A stretch of DNA of 64,000 nt, from NCBI RefSeq assembly GCF_009380155.1, contig NZ_WHUV01000004.1:186001-250000 (forward strand), read 5' to 3'. The notes under the pieces are model-generated. The model ran no database searches, was not told the origin of the DNA, and worked only from the letters and a program-made list of their open reading frames with translations. Below are positions 44,227 through 52,799 of the stretch, piece after piece. The first letter of the stretch is position 1. The number at the start of each line of letters is the position of its first letter. The translations under genes were made by a program, and so were the position numbers. The DNA is from Pseudomonas piscis (GTDB lineage Bacteria > Pseudomonadota > Gammaproteobacteria > Pseudomonadales > Pseudomonadaceae).

Positions 44227-45042
44227 TCAGGAACGGGCGCGGCGCTGGGCGTAGTACTGCAGCACCAGGCGGCCGACGAGCACCAGCAGGGTCAGGCTGA
44301 TCAGCAGCACGGAAATGGCCGCCACGCTGGGGTCGACGTTGTCCCGCAAGCCGCTCCAGATCCGCCGGGGCAGGGTGTTGACGTCGACGCTGGTGATGAA
44401 CAGGGTCATTGCCACTTCTTCCCAGGACAGGGCGAAGCTCAGCAGCGCGGTGGAGAAGATCCCCAGCTTCAGGTTCGGCAGGATCACCAGGAAGGTGGTC
44501 TGCATCAGGCTGGCCCCCAGGTTGCGCGAGGCCAGCTCGATGCGCCGGTCCACCTGGCTCAGCGCCACCAGCATGGTCACCACGCCGTAGGGCACCACCA
44601 TCACCACGTGGGCGATCACCACCCCGGGCAGGCTGTCGTAGCCCCACCCCGGGGCGATGCTGCCCAGCTTGGTTTCCATGAAGTACAGGACCAGGGCCGA
44701 GATCACCGGCGGGATCGCCATGGGCAGCAGCACCAGGCCGATCAGCAGGGTCGCCAGGCGCGAGCGCAGGTACCAGATGCCCAGGCTGAAGCTCACCGCC
44801 AGCAAGGTGGCGATCAGGCTGGTGGCCGTGGCGATGACCAGGCTCTGGCCGATGCTCGACAGCCAGTCGGGATTGCTCAGCAAGGCTTCGTAGTGGCGCA
44901 GCGACCAGTTGCCCTCGGGCATCGACAGGTAGCGCTTGGCGGTGAAGGACACCGGGATCACCGTCAGCAACGGGAACAGCATGAAGGCCATGGCGACCAC
45001 GGCGATCAGCCGGGTGCTCAGGGCAGTGCGATGTGTATTCAT
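44227..45042 (-). CDS. ABC transporter permease (PotC-like)
   Basis: A 271-residue inner-membrane permease with about six transmembrane helices and the EAA-type cytoplasmic loop around RRIELASRNLGASLMQTTFL. It is of the polyamine/opine/iron type (PotC family). It is the last gene of the operon ATPase, binding protein, permease, permease. The ATG at 45042 (MNTHRTALS) fits; a longer frame to 45072 would overlap the preceding permease. Confidence 0.85.
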   Translation of the reverse strand: MNTHRTALSTRLIAVVAMAFMLFPLLTVIPVSFTAKRYLSMPEGNWSLRHYEALLSNPDWLSSIGQSLVIATATSLIATLLAVSFSLGIWYLRSRLATLLIGLVLLPMAIPPVISALVLYFMETKLGSIAPGWGYDSLPGVVIAHVVMVVPYGVVTMLVALSQVDRRIELASRNLGASLMQTTFLVILPNLKLGIFSTALLSFALSWEEVAMTLFITSVDVNTLPRRIWSGLRDNVDPSVAAISVLLISLTLLVLVGRLVLQYYAQRRARS

Positions 45043-45049
45043 AGTGACC

Positions 45050-45886
45050 TCAACCCACCAGTCGATTGACACGGGTGATGCGCATCAGCAGCCAGATCAG
45101 CGCGCTGACCAGGGCCAGCAGCACCAGGCTCAGGGCCGCGCCCAGCCCCCAGTTGCTGGTCTGGAACATCTGCAGGAATACGTACTCGGCGATCATCACG
45201 GTTTGCCCGCCACCCAGCAGCACCGGGGTGATGAAGAAGCCCAGGCAGAACACGAAGACCATGATGAAGGCCCCCAGCAGCCCCGGCAGGGTCTGCGGCA
45301 ACAGCACTTGCCAGAACGTCCGCAAGGCCCCGGCGCCCAGCCCGCGCGAGGCCAAGAGGACCCGCTGGTCCAGCTGGCGCATGCTCGACAGCAGCGGGAA
45401 CAAGGCATAGGGGATCATGAAGTGGAGCATGCCGATCACCACCCCCAGTTCGTTGCGGGTCAGTTGCAGTGGATGCTCGATCCAGCCCAGGGACAGCAGG
45501 CTGTCGTTGATCACGCCATTGCTGCGCAGGGCGATCAGCCAGCCGAAGGCCCGCACCAGCACCGAGATCCAGAACGGGATGAACACGCAGATCTCCACCA
45601 TGCGCTGCCAGAACGGCGGGCTGAAGACCCAGCAGTAGGCCAGCAGATAGCCGATGACCAGGGCCAGCAGGCTCACGGTCAGGCACAGGCGCAGGGTACG
45701 CAGCAGCATGTCGTGGATCGCCGGGTCGCTGGCGATACGCTGGTACTGCTCGATGCCGGGTTCGGGCAGGGTGAAGCTCCAGCTCACCACGCCGATGAAG
45801 GGCAGCAGGTAGAACAGCACCAGCAACAGCGGCAGCGGTACCAGCAGCAGGCTGCGTTCCAGGCGCGCGGTTTGGGTCGCACTCAT
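45050..45886 (-). CDS. ABC transporter permease (PotB-like)
   Basis: A 278-residue permease with the conserved EAA loop (LLASRGLGAGALRTFWQVLLPQ) and hydrophobic segments typical of the PotB family. It starts 10 bp after the binding-protein stop and is followed 7 bp later by the second permease. It forms the heterodimeric channel with that protein. Confidence 0.85.
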   Translation of the reverse strand: MSATQTARLERSLLLVPLPLLLVLFYLLPFIGVVSWSFTLPEPGIEQYQRIASDPAIHDMLLRTLRLCLTVSLLALVIGYLLAYCWVFSPPFWQRMVEICVFIPFWISVLVRAFGWLIALRSNGVINDSLLSLGWIEHPLQLTRNELGVVIGMLHFMIPYALFPLLSSMRQLDQRVLLASRGLGAGALRTFWQVLLPQTLPGLLGAFIMVFVFCLGFFITPVLLGGGQTVMIAEYVFLQMFQTSNWGLGAALSLVLLALVSALIWLLMRITRVNRLVG

Positions 45887-45896
45887 GGTCGGCGTC

Positions 45897-47009
45897 TCAC
45901 TTGGACAGGTGGGTCAGGTACTGCTCCAGGGTGCTGGAGTAGTGATCGGCGTACCACTGGGTATCCAGCAGGATCTGCTTCTTCATGTTGGCCTCGGACG
46001 CACAGCTGAGCTCCAGCTGCTCGGGGCTCATCAGCTTCTGGGTAGCAGGGTTGGATGGACCGTTGCCGAGGATCTCGAACAGCTTGAGCTGGCCTTCCGG
46101 CTGCAGGGCATGCTGGATGAACTGCATGGCCGGGGCGGTACCCGCCGGGTTGTTGCTGAGCACGGCCCAGCTGCTGTTGGTGAGGAAGGCGTTGTCGTAG
46201 CCCCATTTGATCCGGCCCCCGCTGTCCTCGCGCAGCAAGGTGGCGCGGGTGTGCCAGAGCACGCCCATGGAGGCTTCGCCTTCGATCATCAGTTGCTGGC
46301 TTTCCGCGCCCGAGCCCCAGAACGACAGGACGTGGGGCTTGAGTTCGTCGATCTTGCGCAGGGCCCGTGGCACGTCCAGTGGATACAACTTGTCGACGCT
46401 TACGCCGTCGGCCAGCAGGGCGGCCTCGAGCATGCCGTTCATCCATTTGTAGAGGGTGCGCTTGCCGGGGAATTTCTCCACGTTCCAGAAATCCGCCCAG
46501 TCCCTGGGGCCGTTGTCGCCGTACTTCTCGCTGTCCCAGGCCAGCACATAGCTGAGCATGTAGCCGGCGATCCCGTAGTCATGGCTCATCCCCGGGGCTA
46601 CCTGGTCGCGCTGCACCACGCTGTAGTCCAGGGGTTGCAGGATCTTCTCGCGGCCCAGGTTCAGGGCGCTGTAGCCTTCCATGTCCACCACGTCCCAGCT
46701 GGGCTGGCCGCTGGCCAGTTGCGAGCGTACCGCGCCTTCGGTGGGGCCGGCGCCGTCTATGCGCACCGGGATGCCGGTGCTCTTGGTGAAGCTGTCGGTC
46801 CAGGCCGCGCGAAAGGCGTTCAATGCATCGCCGCCCCAGTTGACCAGCACCAGGGGTTTGCCCGCCGACCAGCTGATCCCGCTGCGCAGAGCCAGGGGCA
46901 CGGCGGCCAGCAGGCCCATGGCCTGGACGAAGGTGCGGCGGCTGATCTGCCCGCCACGGGCTTTTTCGATGAGGATTTCGATGCAGTCGCGCTGGTGGTG
47001 CTGGCTCAT
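45897..47009 (-). CDS. Tat-exported extracellular solute-binding protein (PotD-like)
   Basis: A 370-residue periplasmic binding protein of the polyamine/opine class (PBP type 2). The N-terminal signal contains SRRTFVQ at residues 23-29, a twin-arginine motif, so export in folded form is likely; this is unusual among polyamine binding proteins. The mature part begins near ISWSAGKPLVLVNWGGD, where the ligand cleft residues begin. It binds an unknown solute; the associated M20 amidohydrolase hints at a peptide-like or acylated substrate. A 209-bp gap with a dispersed repeat separates it from the ATPase gene. Confidence 0.82.
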   Translation of the reverse strand: MSQHHQRDCIEILIEKARGGQISRRTFVQAMGLLAAVPLALRSGISWSAGKPLVLVNWGGDALNAFRAAWTDSFTKSTGIPVRIDGAGPTEGAVRSQLASGQPSWDVVDMEGYSALNLGREKILQPLDYSVVQRDQVAPGMSHDYGIAGYMLSYVLAWDSEKYGDNGPRDWADFWNVEKFPGKRTLYKWMNGMLEAALLADGVSVDKLYPLDVPRALRKIDELKPHVLSFWGSGAESQQLMIEGEASMGVLWHTRATLLREDSGGRIKWGYDNAFLTNSSWAVLSNNPAGTAPAMQFIQHALQPEGQLKLFEILGNGPSNPATQKLMSPEQLELSCASEANMKKQILLDTQWYADHYSSTLEQYLTHLSK

Positions 47010-47091
47010 GGGGCAAGTCCTCGCCAGGCCGGTGCCCTAGGCGCCAGCCGTTGATTGTTGTTGTTCTGTACGAAAACCGGGGTGGTGGTCC

Positions 47092-47212
47092 TCTGCAGGA
47101 GCAGCCGGTCGACGCTCGAGTGCTCGCGATGGTCGTGAACGTTACGGGGTCAACGCAGCGCTCTGCAGTCCATCGCGGGCAAGCCTCGCTCCTGCAATTG
47201 CCTGACTGATCG
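47092..47212. repeat. Intergenic dispersed repeat, copy 2
   Basis: Second copy of the element at 29687-29812: GCAGGAGCAGCCGGTCGAC, GCAGCGCTCTGCAGTCCATC, GCGGGCAAGCCTCGCTCCTGC and CTGACTGATCG occur in the same order. It separates two genes of an ABC operon, where its hairpin could shift relative expression. Confidence 0.75.
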
Positions 47213-47218
47213 CGGGGC

Positions 47219-48310
47219 TCAGGCTTCCAGCAGGAAGCTGTGGCGTACCGGCCAGCTGAGCCACACCGGGGTGCCGCTGGGCAATCGGGCGCCGGGATGA
47301 TCGCCGGGTACCGAGAGGTTCACCGGTGCCAGCTCCGGGGCGATGTTCAGCGCCAGGTGGGTGCTGGAGCCCTGGTACACCCGTTCGCCCAGGTGCGCCG
47401 GCAGCACGTTGTGCTCGCCCGGTTGCGGGCGCTCGGTGTGCAGCGTCATGTGCTCGGGGCGTACCGCCAGCAACTGTGGCTGGCTGCTTAGCTCACCGGG
47501 GAGCGCGGCATGCAGGGCGACGTCGCCACAGCGGCCACTGGCGTGGCCGCCATTGCGGGCAATGTCGCGCAGCGGGAACAGGTTCATCTTGCCCAGGAAC
47601 TCGGCGACGAAGCGGTTGCTGGGGCGGTCGTAGATGTCCTGGGGCGAGTCGATCTGCGCCAGGCGTCCCTGGTTGAAGATGGCGATGCGGGTCGACAGGG
47701 CCAGGGCTTCGCCCTGGTCGTGGGTGACGAACACGAAGCTGGTGCCCACCTGACGATGGATGCGCTGCAGCTCGGCTTGCAGTTGTTCGCGCAGGTTCTT
47801 GTCCAGGGCCGAGAGCGGTTCGTCGAGCAGCAGCATGTCCGGCTCGAACACCAGGGCCCGGGCGATGGCCACCCGCTGCTGCTGGCCACCGGACAACTCG
47901 GAAGGCTTCTTGTGCAGGTGTGCACCCAGGCCCACCACTTCGAGGATGTGCTTGACCCGGCGCTGGCGCTCCTCGGCCTTGACCCCGCGGATGCGCAATG
48001 GGTAGGCGACGTTGTCGGCCACGCTCATGTGCGGGAACAGCGCGTAGCCCTGGAACACCATGCCGTAGTTGCGTTTTTCCGCCGGGCGCCGGCTGATGTC
48101 GACACCACGCTCCATGAGCTTGCCGGCGCTGGGGGATAGGAAGCCTGCGAGGATCATCAGCAGGGTGGTCTTGCCTGAGCCGGAGGGGCCCAGGAGGGTG
48201 AGGAATTCGCCTTGGCGAACGTCGAGGTCAATGCCGTCCAGGGCTGTGAAGTTGCCGTAATACTGGCTGATTCCCTGGGCGCTGAGCTGGGTCGAAGGAC
48301 TGCTGGACAC
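47219..48310 (-). CDS. ABC transporter ATP-binding protein (PotA-like)
   Basis: A 363-residue ATPase. Walker A is GPSGSGKTT (about 42-50), Q-loop QGYALFPH, signature LSGGQQQRVAIARAL, Walker B MLLLDEPLSALD and switch HDQGEALALS. A C-terminal TOBE regulatory domain (about 280-363) marks the PotA/carbohydrate-type subfamily. It is the first gene of the operon, downstream of a palindromic operator at 48414-48445. Confidence 0.9.
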   Translation of the reverse strand: MSSSPSTQLSAQGISQYYGNFTALDGIDLDVRQGEFLTLLGPSGSGKTTLLMILAGFLSPSAGKLMERGVDISRRPAEKRNYGMVFQGYALFPHMSVADNVAYPLRIRGVKAEERQRRVKHILEVVGLGAHLHKKPSELSGGQQQRVAIARALVFEPDMLLLDEPLSALDKNLREQLQAELQRIHRQVGTSFVFVTHDQGEALALSTRIAIFNQGRLAQIDSPQDIYDRPSNRFVAEFLGKMNLFPLRDIARNGGHASGRCGDVALHAALPGELSSQPQLLAVRPEHMTLHTERPQPGEHNVLPAHLGERVYQGSSTHLALNIAPELAPVNLSVPGDHPGARLPSGTPVWLSWPVRHSFLLEA

Positions 48311-48377
48311 TACAGAGTTCTCCTGCGGAAACCGACCTGCGCTGTGGAGTTTTTATTGTTGGAACAGCAGGCGGTTG

Positions 48378-48445
48378 GCTCATTATTGGCAAAAGCAACG
48401 GCACATCAATGGAATAATTTTTGCCTCATTGGTGAGTGAAATTAT
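48378..48445. promoter_or_regulatory. Operator-like region upstream of the ABC operon
   Basis: ATAATTT (48414-48420) and AAATTAT (48439-48445) form a perfect 7-bp inverted repeat around TTGCCTCATTGGTGAGTG. A second related half-site, ATTATTGGCAAAAG, is at 48383-48396. The layout resembles the element at 49515-49543 upstream of the M20 gene. About 100 bp before the ATPase start. Confidence 0.55.
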
Positions 48446-48481
48446 CCATTGGCCAGGGGCCGTTGCCGCCTTCGCCCAGGT

Positions 48482-49399
48482 TCAAGGCTTGATCAGCAAG
48501 CTGTCGGTAATGCCTTGGGTGGTGTTTTGCAGCTGGTATTTCAGCCACGTCGAGAAGGCCCGCACCGCCGGCCGCTCGGCCTTGGCCGGATCGATCGCCA
48601 GGAAGTAGCCGCGCCGGGCGCTGATGGCGATATTGAACGGCCGCACCAGCAGTCCCCGGGCCAGGGCGTTGCCGCTGAGCAGGCTGTCGCCGATGGCCAC
48701 GCCCTGGGCGGCGATGCACGCCGACTGCGCGCAGTGGGCGTCGGAGAAGGTGATGCCACTGTCCGCATCGACCTGGTCGACCCCGGCAGCGGCCAGCCAG
48801 GCGCGCCAGTCGCTGGTGTCGTTCATGTGGATCAGGGGCAGGCCGGCCAGGTCCTGTGGCGTTTTCAAGCCGCCGATGGCGTTGACCAGACGCGGGCTGC
48901 ACACCGGCGAGAAATGCAGGGTGAAGATCGGCTCCACCAGGAGCCCGGGCCAGTCGCCGATGCCGTAGGTAATGAACAGGTCGGCCTCGGGATCGCTGGT
49001 ATCGTCCCAGGAGCGCGGGTTGACCACATGCAGCCGTACCTCGGGGTATTGGCGCTGGAAGCTGTTGATGTGGTTGCACAGCCAGAAGCTGGTGAACCCC
49101 GGGTTGCAACTGATGCGCAACTTGCCGGATACCGTCGGCCCATCGAACAGCCGGCCGGCGTCCTGGATATCGGCGAGGATGCGCCGTACCTCGCGGGCAT
49201 AGCACTGGCCCTGGTGAGTCAGGCCGATGCCGCGCCCGACCCGTTCGGTCAGGGCGAACCCCAGGCTCTGTTCCAGGCTGATGATCTGGTGGCTGATGGC
49301 GCTGCGGGTCAGGCTCAACTGCTGGGCGGCGGCGGTCACGCTGCCCAGCCGGGCGACCGCGTCGAGGGCGCGCAAGGCGCTGATCGTGGGAAAACGCAT
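48482..49399 (-). CDS. GcvA-like LysR regulator of the ABC/M20 module
   Basis: A 305-residue LysR protein with the helix-turn-helix LGSVTAAAQQLSLTRSAISH near residues 17-36, typical of the GcvA/AmpR branch, and a ligand domain from about 90. It is divergent from the M20 gene at 49702 and upstream of the ABC operon on its own strand (ends 171 bp before the ATPase start), so it sits between the two putative operators. The start at 49399 (MRFPTISALR) agrees with the family; a longer frame lacks support. Confidence 0.86.
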   Translation of the reverse strand: MRFPTISALRALDAVARLGSVTAAAQQLSLTRSAISHQIISLEQSLGFALTERVGRGIGLTHQGQCYAREVRRILADIQDAGRLFDGPTVSGKLRISCNPGFTSFWLCNHINSFQRQYPEVRLHVVNPRSWDDTSDPEADLFITYGIGDWPGLLVEPIFTLHFSPVCSPRLVNAIGGLKTPQDLAGLPLIHMNDTSDWRAWLAAAGVDQVDADSGITFSDAHCAQSACIAAQGVAIGDSLLSGNALARGLLVRPFNIAISARRGYFLAIDPAKAERPAVRAFSTWLKYQLQNTTQGITDSLLIKP

Positions 49400-49701
49400 A
49401 CAACCTCCGGGTCGGGGGAACGGGTTTTCGAATGCGTCCGGCCTGGTGCGTCCAGGAACTTGCGACGCAGCAGGTCGCGCCGAAGTATGGGTCGCGGCAG
49501 CGTGGAATTGGTTAGTTTTTTTGCCCATTGCTGGCGAAATAATTTGATTGATGTAGCCAGCGCTTCACCAATACTGGCCCTCGATCCGGGCTGAGCCAAC
49601 CGGACCATTCCCATAACAACAACAGGTCCGGCCGACCCGGGTGGATGCCGATGTGCCCAGTTCGTGACTGGCCGGGACCTGGATAACCAGGAGTGCCGAG
49701 G
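49400..49701. promoter_or_regulatory. Divergent control region with shared operator motif
   Basis: A 302-bp gap. At 49515-49543, TTTTTTTGCCCATTGCTGGC followed by GAAATAA is a dyad around GCC/GGC and aligns with 48413-48445 (shared TTTTTGCC, CATTG, GAAAT-AT). The rest is GC-rich non-coding sequence with an AGGAG site before 49702. Confidence 0.5.
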
Positions 49702-51285
49702 ATGTCGCGCTACAAAGAATTCGCGCTGGATTGGGTCGAACGCCACCGCCAGCAATTGTCGGACTGGCACCAGCTGATCTGGCACTACGCCGAGCCGGCG
49801 TTTCGCGAGTACAAGTCCAGTGCCTGGTACATGGAGTTGCTGGAGGCCGAAGGCTTCACCGTCGAGCGCGGCAGCGGCGGCATGCCCACCGCCTTCTGTG
49901 CCACTTTCAGCCAGGGTCAGGGGCCGTTGCTGGCCACCTATGGCGAGTACGATGCGGTACCGGGCAACTGCCAGGCCGCCACCACCTGCAAGCAGCCCCG
50001 CGATGGCCTGTCGCGCTTCGCCCCGGGGCATACCGATCCACACTCGGCCCTGGGCATCAGTGCCCTGGGCGGGGCCCTGGCGGCCAAGGCGACCATGCAG
50101 GAATTCGGCTTGCAGGGCAGCATCCGCTTCTTCGGCGAGCCGGCGGAAAAACTCCGCGCCTCCAAGCCGGTACACGCGGCCAAGGGTTACTACGACGACC
50201 TGGATGCGGCCATCAGCTTCCACCCCACCTACATGCTGCCACTGAACAACACCACCACCTGGGATACCCACTGCGGCATCGCCTACGCCTACATCTACAG
50301 CTTCACCTGCGAAGACCCGGAGAACTGGATCGCCGCCGATCGCTACAGCCCGATCCCGCAGAACCACCTGGCGGCCCGGGCCCCGGGGGCCAACGATGCC
50401 CTGGTGCATTTCTATACCTTGAACGAAAGCCTGCGCCGCTCGACCCTGCCGTTCACCGGGTTGTGGAGCTACAACGAGGCGATCCTCACTGCAGGCCAAG
50501 CCACGGCCGACAACCTGCCGCCGCATTTGTCGCAGATCCAGTACCTGCTGCGCTGCGATTCCATCGAGCAGGCCGAGACCATTTCCCAGGTGATGGACAA
50601 CAACGCCGCCGCGGCGGCCATGGTCACCGGCTGTCGCTGGAAGAAGACCTGGGTGTGCAAGTCTCGCGGTGGCCTGCCCAACCATGTCATGGCCCAGGCC
50701 ACCTACGCCAACCTGGCGGCGGTGGGCGCCCCGCAGTGGGACGAAGAAGCCCGGGAGATCGCCCGCCAGATCCAGCGCAATCTGGGCCTTGAGGCCATGG
50801 AACGGCCCTTCCTGCCGGCCACCGAGGCGCTGATCGAACCCCAGGAATGCGAGCGCCAGCTGCGCCTGCAAATGCCGGCCTGGCAGAACTACCTGACCTC
50901 CGACGACTACCCGGAATACACCTGGCACTGCCCGACCGTACGCTTGCTGGTGGCCCGGCCGATGCTCAGCGCGCCACCGGGAGTGGTCTATCCGGATTGG
51001 GTCTCCAACGCCCTGGGCGGGATTCGCCAGACCATCGACCCGATGATCGAGGTGGCGGCCAAGACTATCGCCGCGACCCTGGTGGACTTGCTCACCGACG
51101 AGGCATTGCTGGCGGCGGCCAAGGCCGAGTTCGTCGAGCGCACGGGTGGCGGGATCGGTGGCAGTCACTGGCAGGCACCGCTGCTGCCCAAGGACTTCCA
51201 GGTGCCCCACGACTTCCGCTGGCCGGAATACATCAGCACGGTGCGGGGCGAGGAATGGTGGATTCCGGCGCGGGCCGACGAGTAG
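49702..51285 (+). CDS. M20-family amidohydrolase (AbgB-like)
   Basis: A 527-residue metallohydrolase related to AbgB-type amidases of the peptidase M20 family. The N-terminal region has HYAEPAFREYKSS, GEYDAVPGNC (metal-site segment) and GHTDPHSALGISALGGALAA, where the GHxxPH sequence takes the place of the family's GHACGHN. A catalytic FFGEPAEKLRASKP glutamate follows. The 46-residue surplus over AbgB lies mostly in the lid and C-terminal parts. ATG 49702 is preferred since AGGAG lies eight bases upstream. It probably hydrolyses a compound imported by the adjacent ABC system. Substrate unknown. Confidence 0.78.
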   Translation: MSRYKEFALDWVERHRQQLSDWHQLIWHYAEPAFREYKSSAWYMELLEAEGFTVERGSGGMPTAFCATFSQGQGPLLATYGEYDAVPGNCQAATTCKQPRDGLSRFAPGHTDPHSALGISALGGALAAKATMQEFGLQGSIRFFGEPAEKLRASKPVHAAKGYYDDLDAAISFHPTYMLPLNNTTTWDTHCGIAYAYIYSFTCEDPENWIAADRYSPIPQNHLAARAPGANDALVHFYTLNESLRRSTLPFTGLWSYNEAILTAGQATADNLPPHLSQIQYLLRCDSIEQAETISQVMDNNAAAAAMVTGCRWKKTWVCKSRGGLPNHVMAQATYANLAAVGAPQWDEEAREIARQIQRNLGLEAMERPFLPATEALIEPQECERQLRLQMPAWQNYLTSDDYPEYTWHCPTVRLLVARPMLSAPPGVVYPDWVSNALGGIRQTIDPMIEVAAKTIAATLVDLLTDEALLAAAKAEFVERTGGGIGGSHWQAPLLPKDFQVPHDFRWPEYISTVRGEEWWIPARADE

Positions 51286-51544
51286 CCGCCGCAGCCTGGG
51301 CGAGGGGGCGTTATACCGCTTCGCTCAGGCGCTTATGCACAATGGATGGGTTTTTCGACCGGGCAGATGACGAATCTGTGGAGCCATTCTCATCTTTTTG
51401 CAACTGGCTGTTTTTTCGATGGTTTATTTTTGTGAATAAAAAATGACCAGTTGCGTGTGGCGGCTCCATACCCCGTTTTCACGGGACTTGCCAGGATTTG
51501 ATCAACAGACTTATCCACAGGTCGCGACGGGCTGTCGCAGGGCT
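51286..51544. other. Intergenic region with nested inverted repeats and a DnaA box
   Basis: Three nested dyads lie at 51380-51467: GGAGCC/GGCTCC, GCAACTGG/CCAGTTGC and TTTATT/AATAAA. The centre is AT-rich. A perfect DnaA box TTATCCACA lies at 51511-51519. The dyads may end the M20 and methyltransferase transcripts, which converge here. Confidence 0.6.
51511..51519. promoter_or_regulatory. Perfect DnaA box in an intergenic gap
   Basis: TTATCCACA, identical to the consensus; another in opposite orientation occurs at 52025-52033 in the methyltransferase gene. Confidence 0.4.
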
Positions 51545-52753
51545 TCAGCGCTGGGCCAGGAGCAGCAGATTGCGCGGGGTCAGGTGCGCAGGGCAGAAGG
51601 TCCCCAGGCGTACCTGATAGCCCTGCTGTTGCAGAAACAATGCCCGGTCCAGCACCAGCCACAGTTCCAATGGCCGGCGGAACAGACCGCGCAGCAGTTC
51701 CAGGTTGCGCACCTGGGCCAGGCGTTGCCAGCCGGCGGCTTCCAGTGCCGGCCAGTCTTGCACGCCGATTGTGGGTAGCTCCTTGAGGGCGGCCAGGTCG
51801 CGGCAGTATTCGGCGAACGGCTTGTCCAGCCAGTGACTGGGCAGCGACGGCGTGGGCAGGTAGTCGTCGACGCCTCGCAACTGGCGTTGCAGCAGGTCGA
51901 AGCCCAGGCGCCAGGCCATGGACTGGTCGCGCTGGCGCCGGACCCGGGCCCCGGCGGTCACGGTCTCGCTCATGGGCAGGCCCAGGTCGTCCAGGGACAG
52001 CTGCAGGACGGATGCCTGGCCGGCTGTGGATAAACCCTGGTACTGGCTGGCGCTGGTGCGGTTGTAGCAGCACGGGGCGATGGCCAGCTGGCGGCAGCCG
52101 GCCTGGCTGGCGAGCTGCATCAGGCGCACGTGCAAGTCGCCGCAGGCATGCAGCGCCACCGGGCTGTGTCCGGCAGCCAGCTGCGCGGCGACCGTATCGG
52201 CCAGTACATCCTGCTGCACATGGCTGGCGGCCAGGCCATGGTGGCGGCTCAGTTGTTCGCCGCTGGCCACCAGCGCCGGGTCGTATTCGAGGCAGGTCAG
52301 GCATTGCCCCGGTTGCAACAGGCGCCGTCCCAGGTGGCCCTTGCCGGAACACCAGTCGAGCCAGTGGGCGGGAGCCTGGTCGAATTGCAGGCGGGCGGCG
52401 AAGGCTTCGATCTGCTGCCATTTGCGTCCGGGCACATCGACATTCAACCGCGCTCGCATGGCCGGCAGGTCATTGGCGGGCAGTTCTGCCAGCTCGGCCA
52501 GGGCCCGCGACTGGGCCGCCAACTGGGCGAAGGGGGCGGGCGCGTCCAGTTGTTCCGGGTGATTGTGGGCGGTTTCGGCGTCTGCCAGGGAGCGCTGGCG
52601 CAGCCACTGGGCGAGTTCGGGGTAACGGGCTTCCCAGGGCAGTTGCAGATGCTGGAACGGGCGTGGGCGCCAGAGCCCCTGGTGCTCCAGGAGAAAGGCA
52701 TCCAAGGCCTGGAAGCGGTTCAGTAGTGCAGGGCCTTGGAGGATCGAAGACAT
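51545..52753 (-). CDS. METTL25-like class I methyltransferase
   Basis: A 402-residue SAM-dependent methyltransferase. The SAM motif is WLDWCSGKGHLGRRLL (about 168-183), and ALHACGDLH and IAPCCYNR (about 250-257) recall the GKG and CCY features of the METTL25/RRNAD1 group, whose bacterial role is not established. The N-terminal 160 residues are helical. It starts 46 bp after hisM on the same strand, so it may be the last gene of the transporter operon. The target is unknown. Confidence 0.68.
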   Translation of the reverse strand: MSSILQGPALLNRFQALDAFLLEHQGLWRPRPFQHLQLPWEARYPELAQWLRQRSLADAETAHNHPEQLDAPAPFAQLAAQSRALAELAELPANDLPAMRARLNVDVPGRKWQQIEAFAARLQFDQAPAHWLDWCSGKGHLGRRLLQPGQCLTCLEYDPALVASGEQLSRHHGLAASHVQQDVLADTVAAQLAAGHSPVALHACGDLHVRLMQLASQAGCRQLAIAPCCYNRTSASQYQGLSTAGQASVLQLSLDDLGLPMSETVTAGARVRRQRDQSMAWRLGFDLLQRQLRGVDDYLPTPSLPSHWLDKPFAEYCRDLAALKELPTIGVQDWPALEAAGWQRLAQVRNLELLRGLFRRPLELWLVLDRALFLQQQGYQVRLGTFCPAHLTPRNLLLLAQR

Positions 52754-52799
52754 GGGCGTGGCGTCCGGCTGGCCCGCTCCCTGGCGGGAGCGGGAGGGC

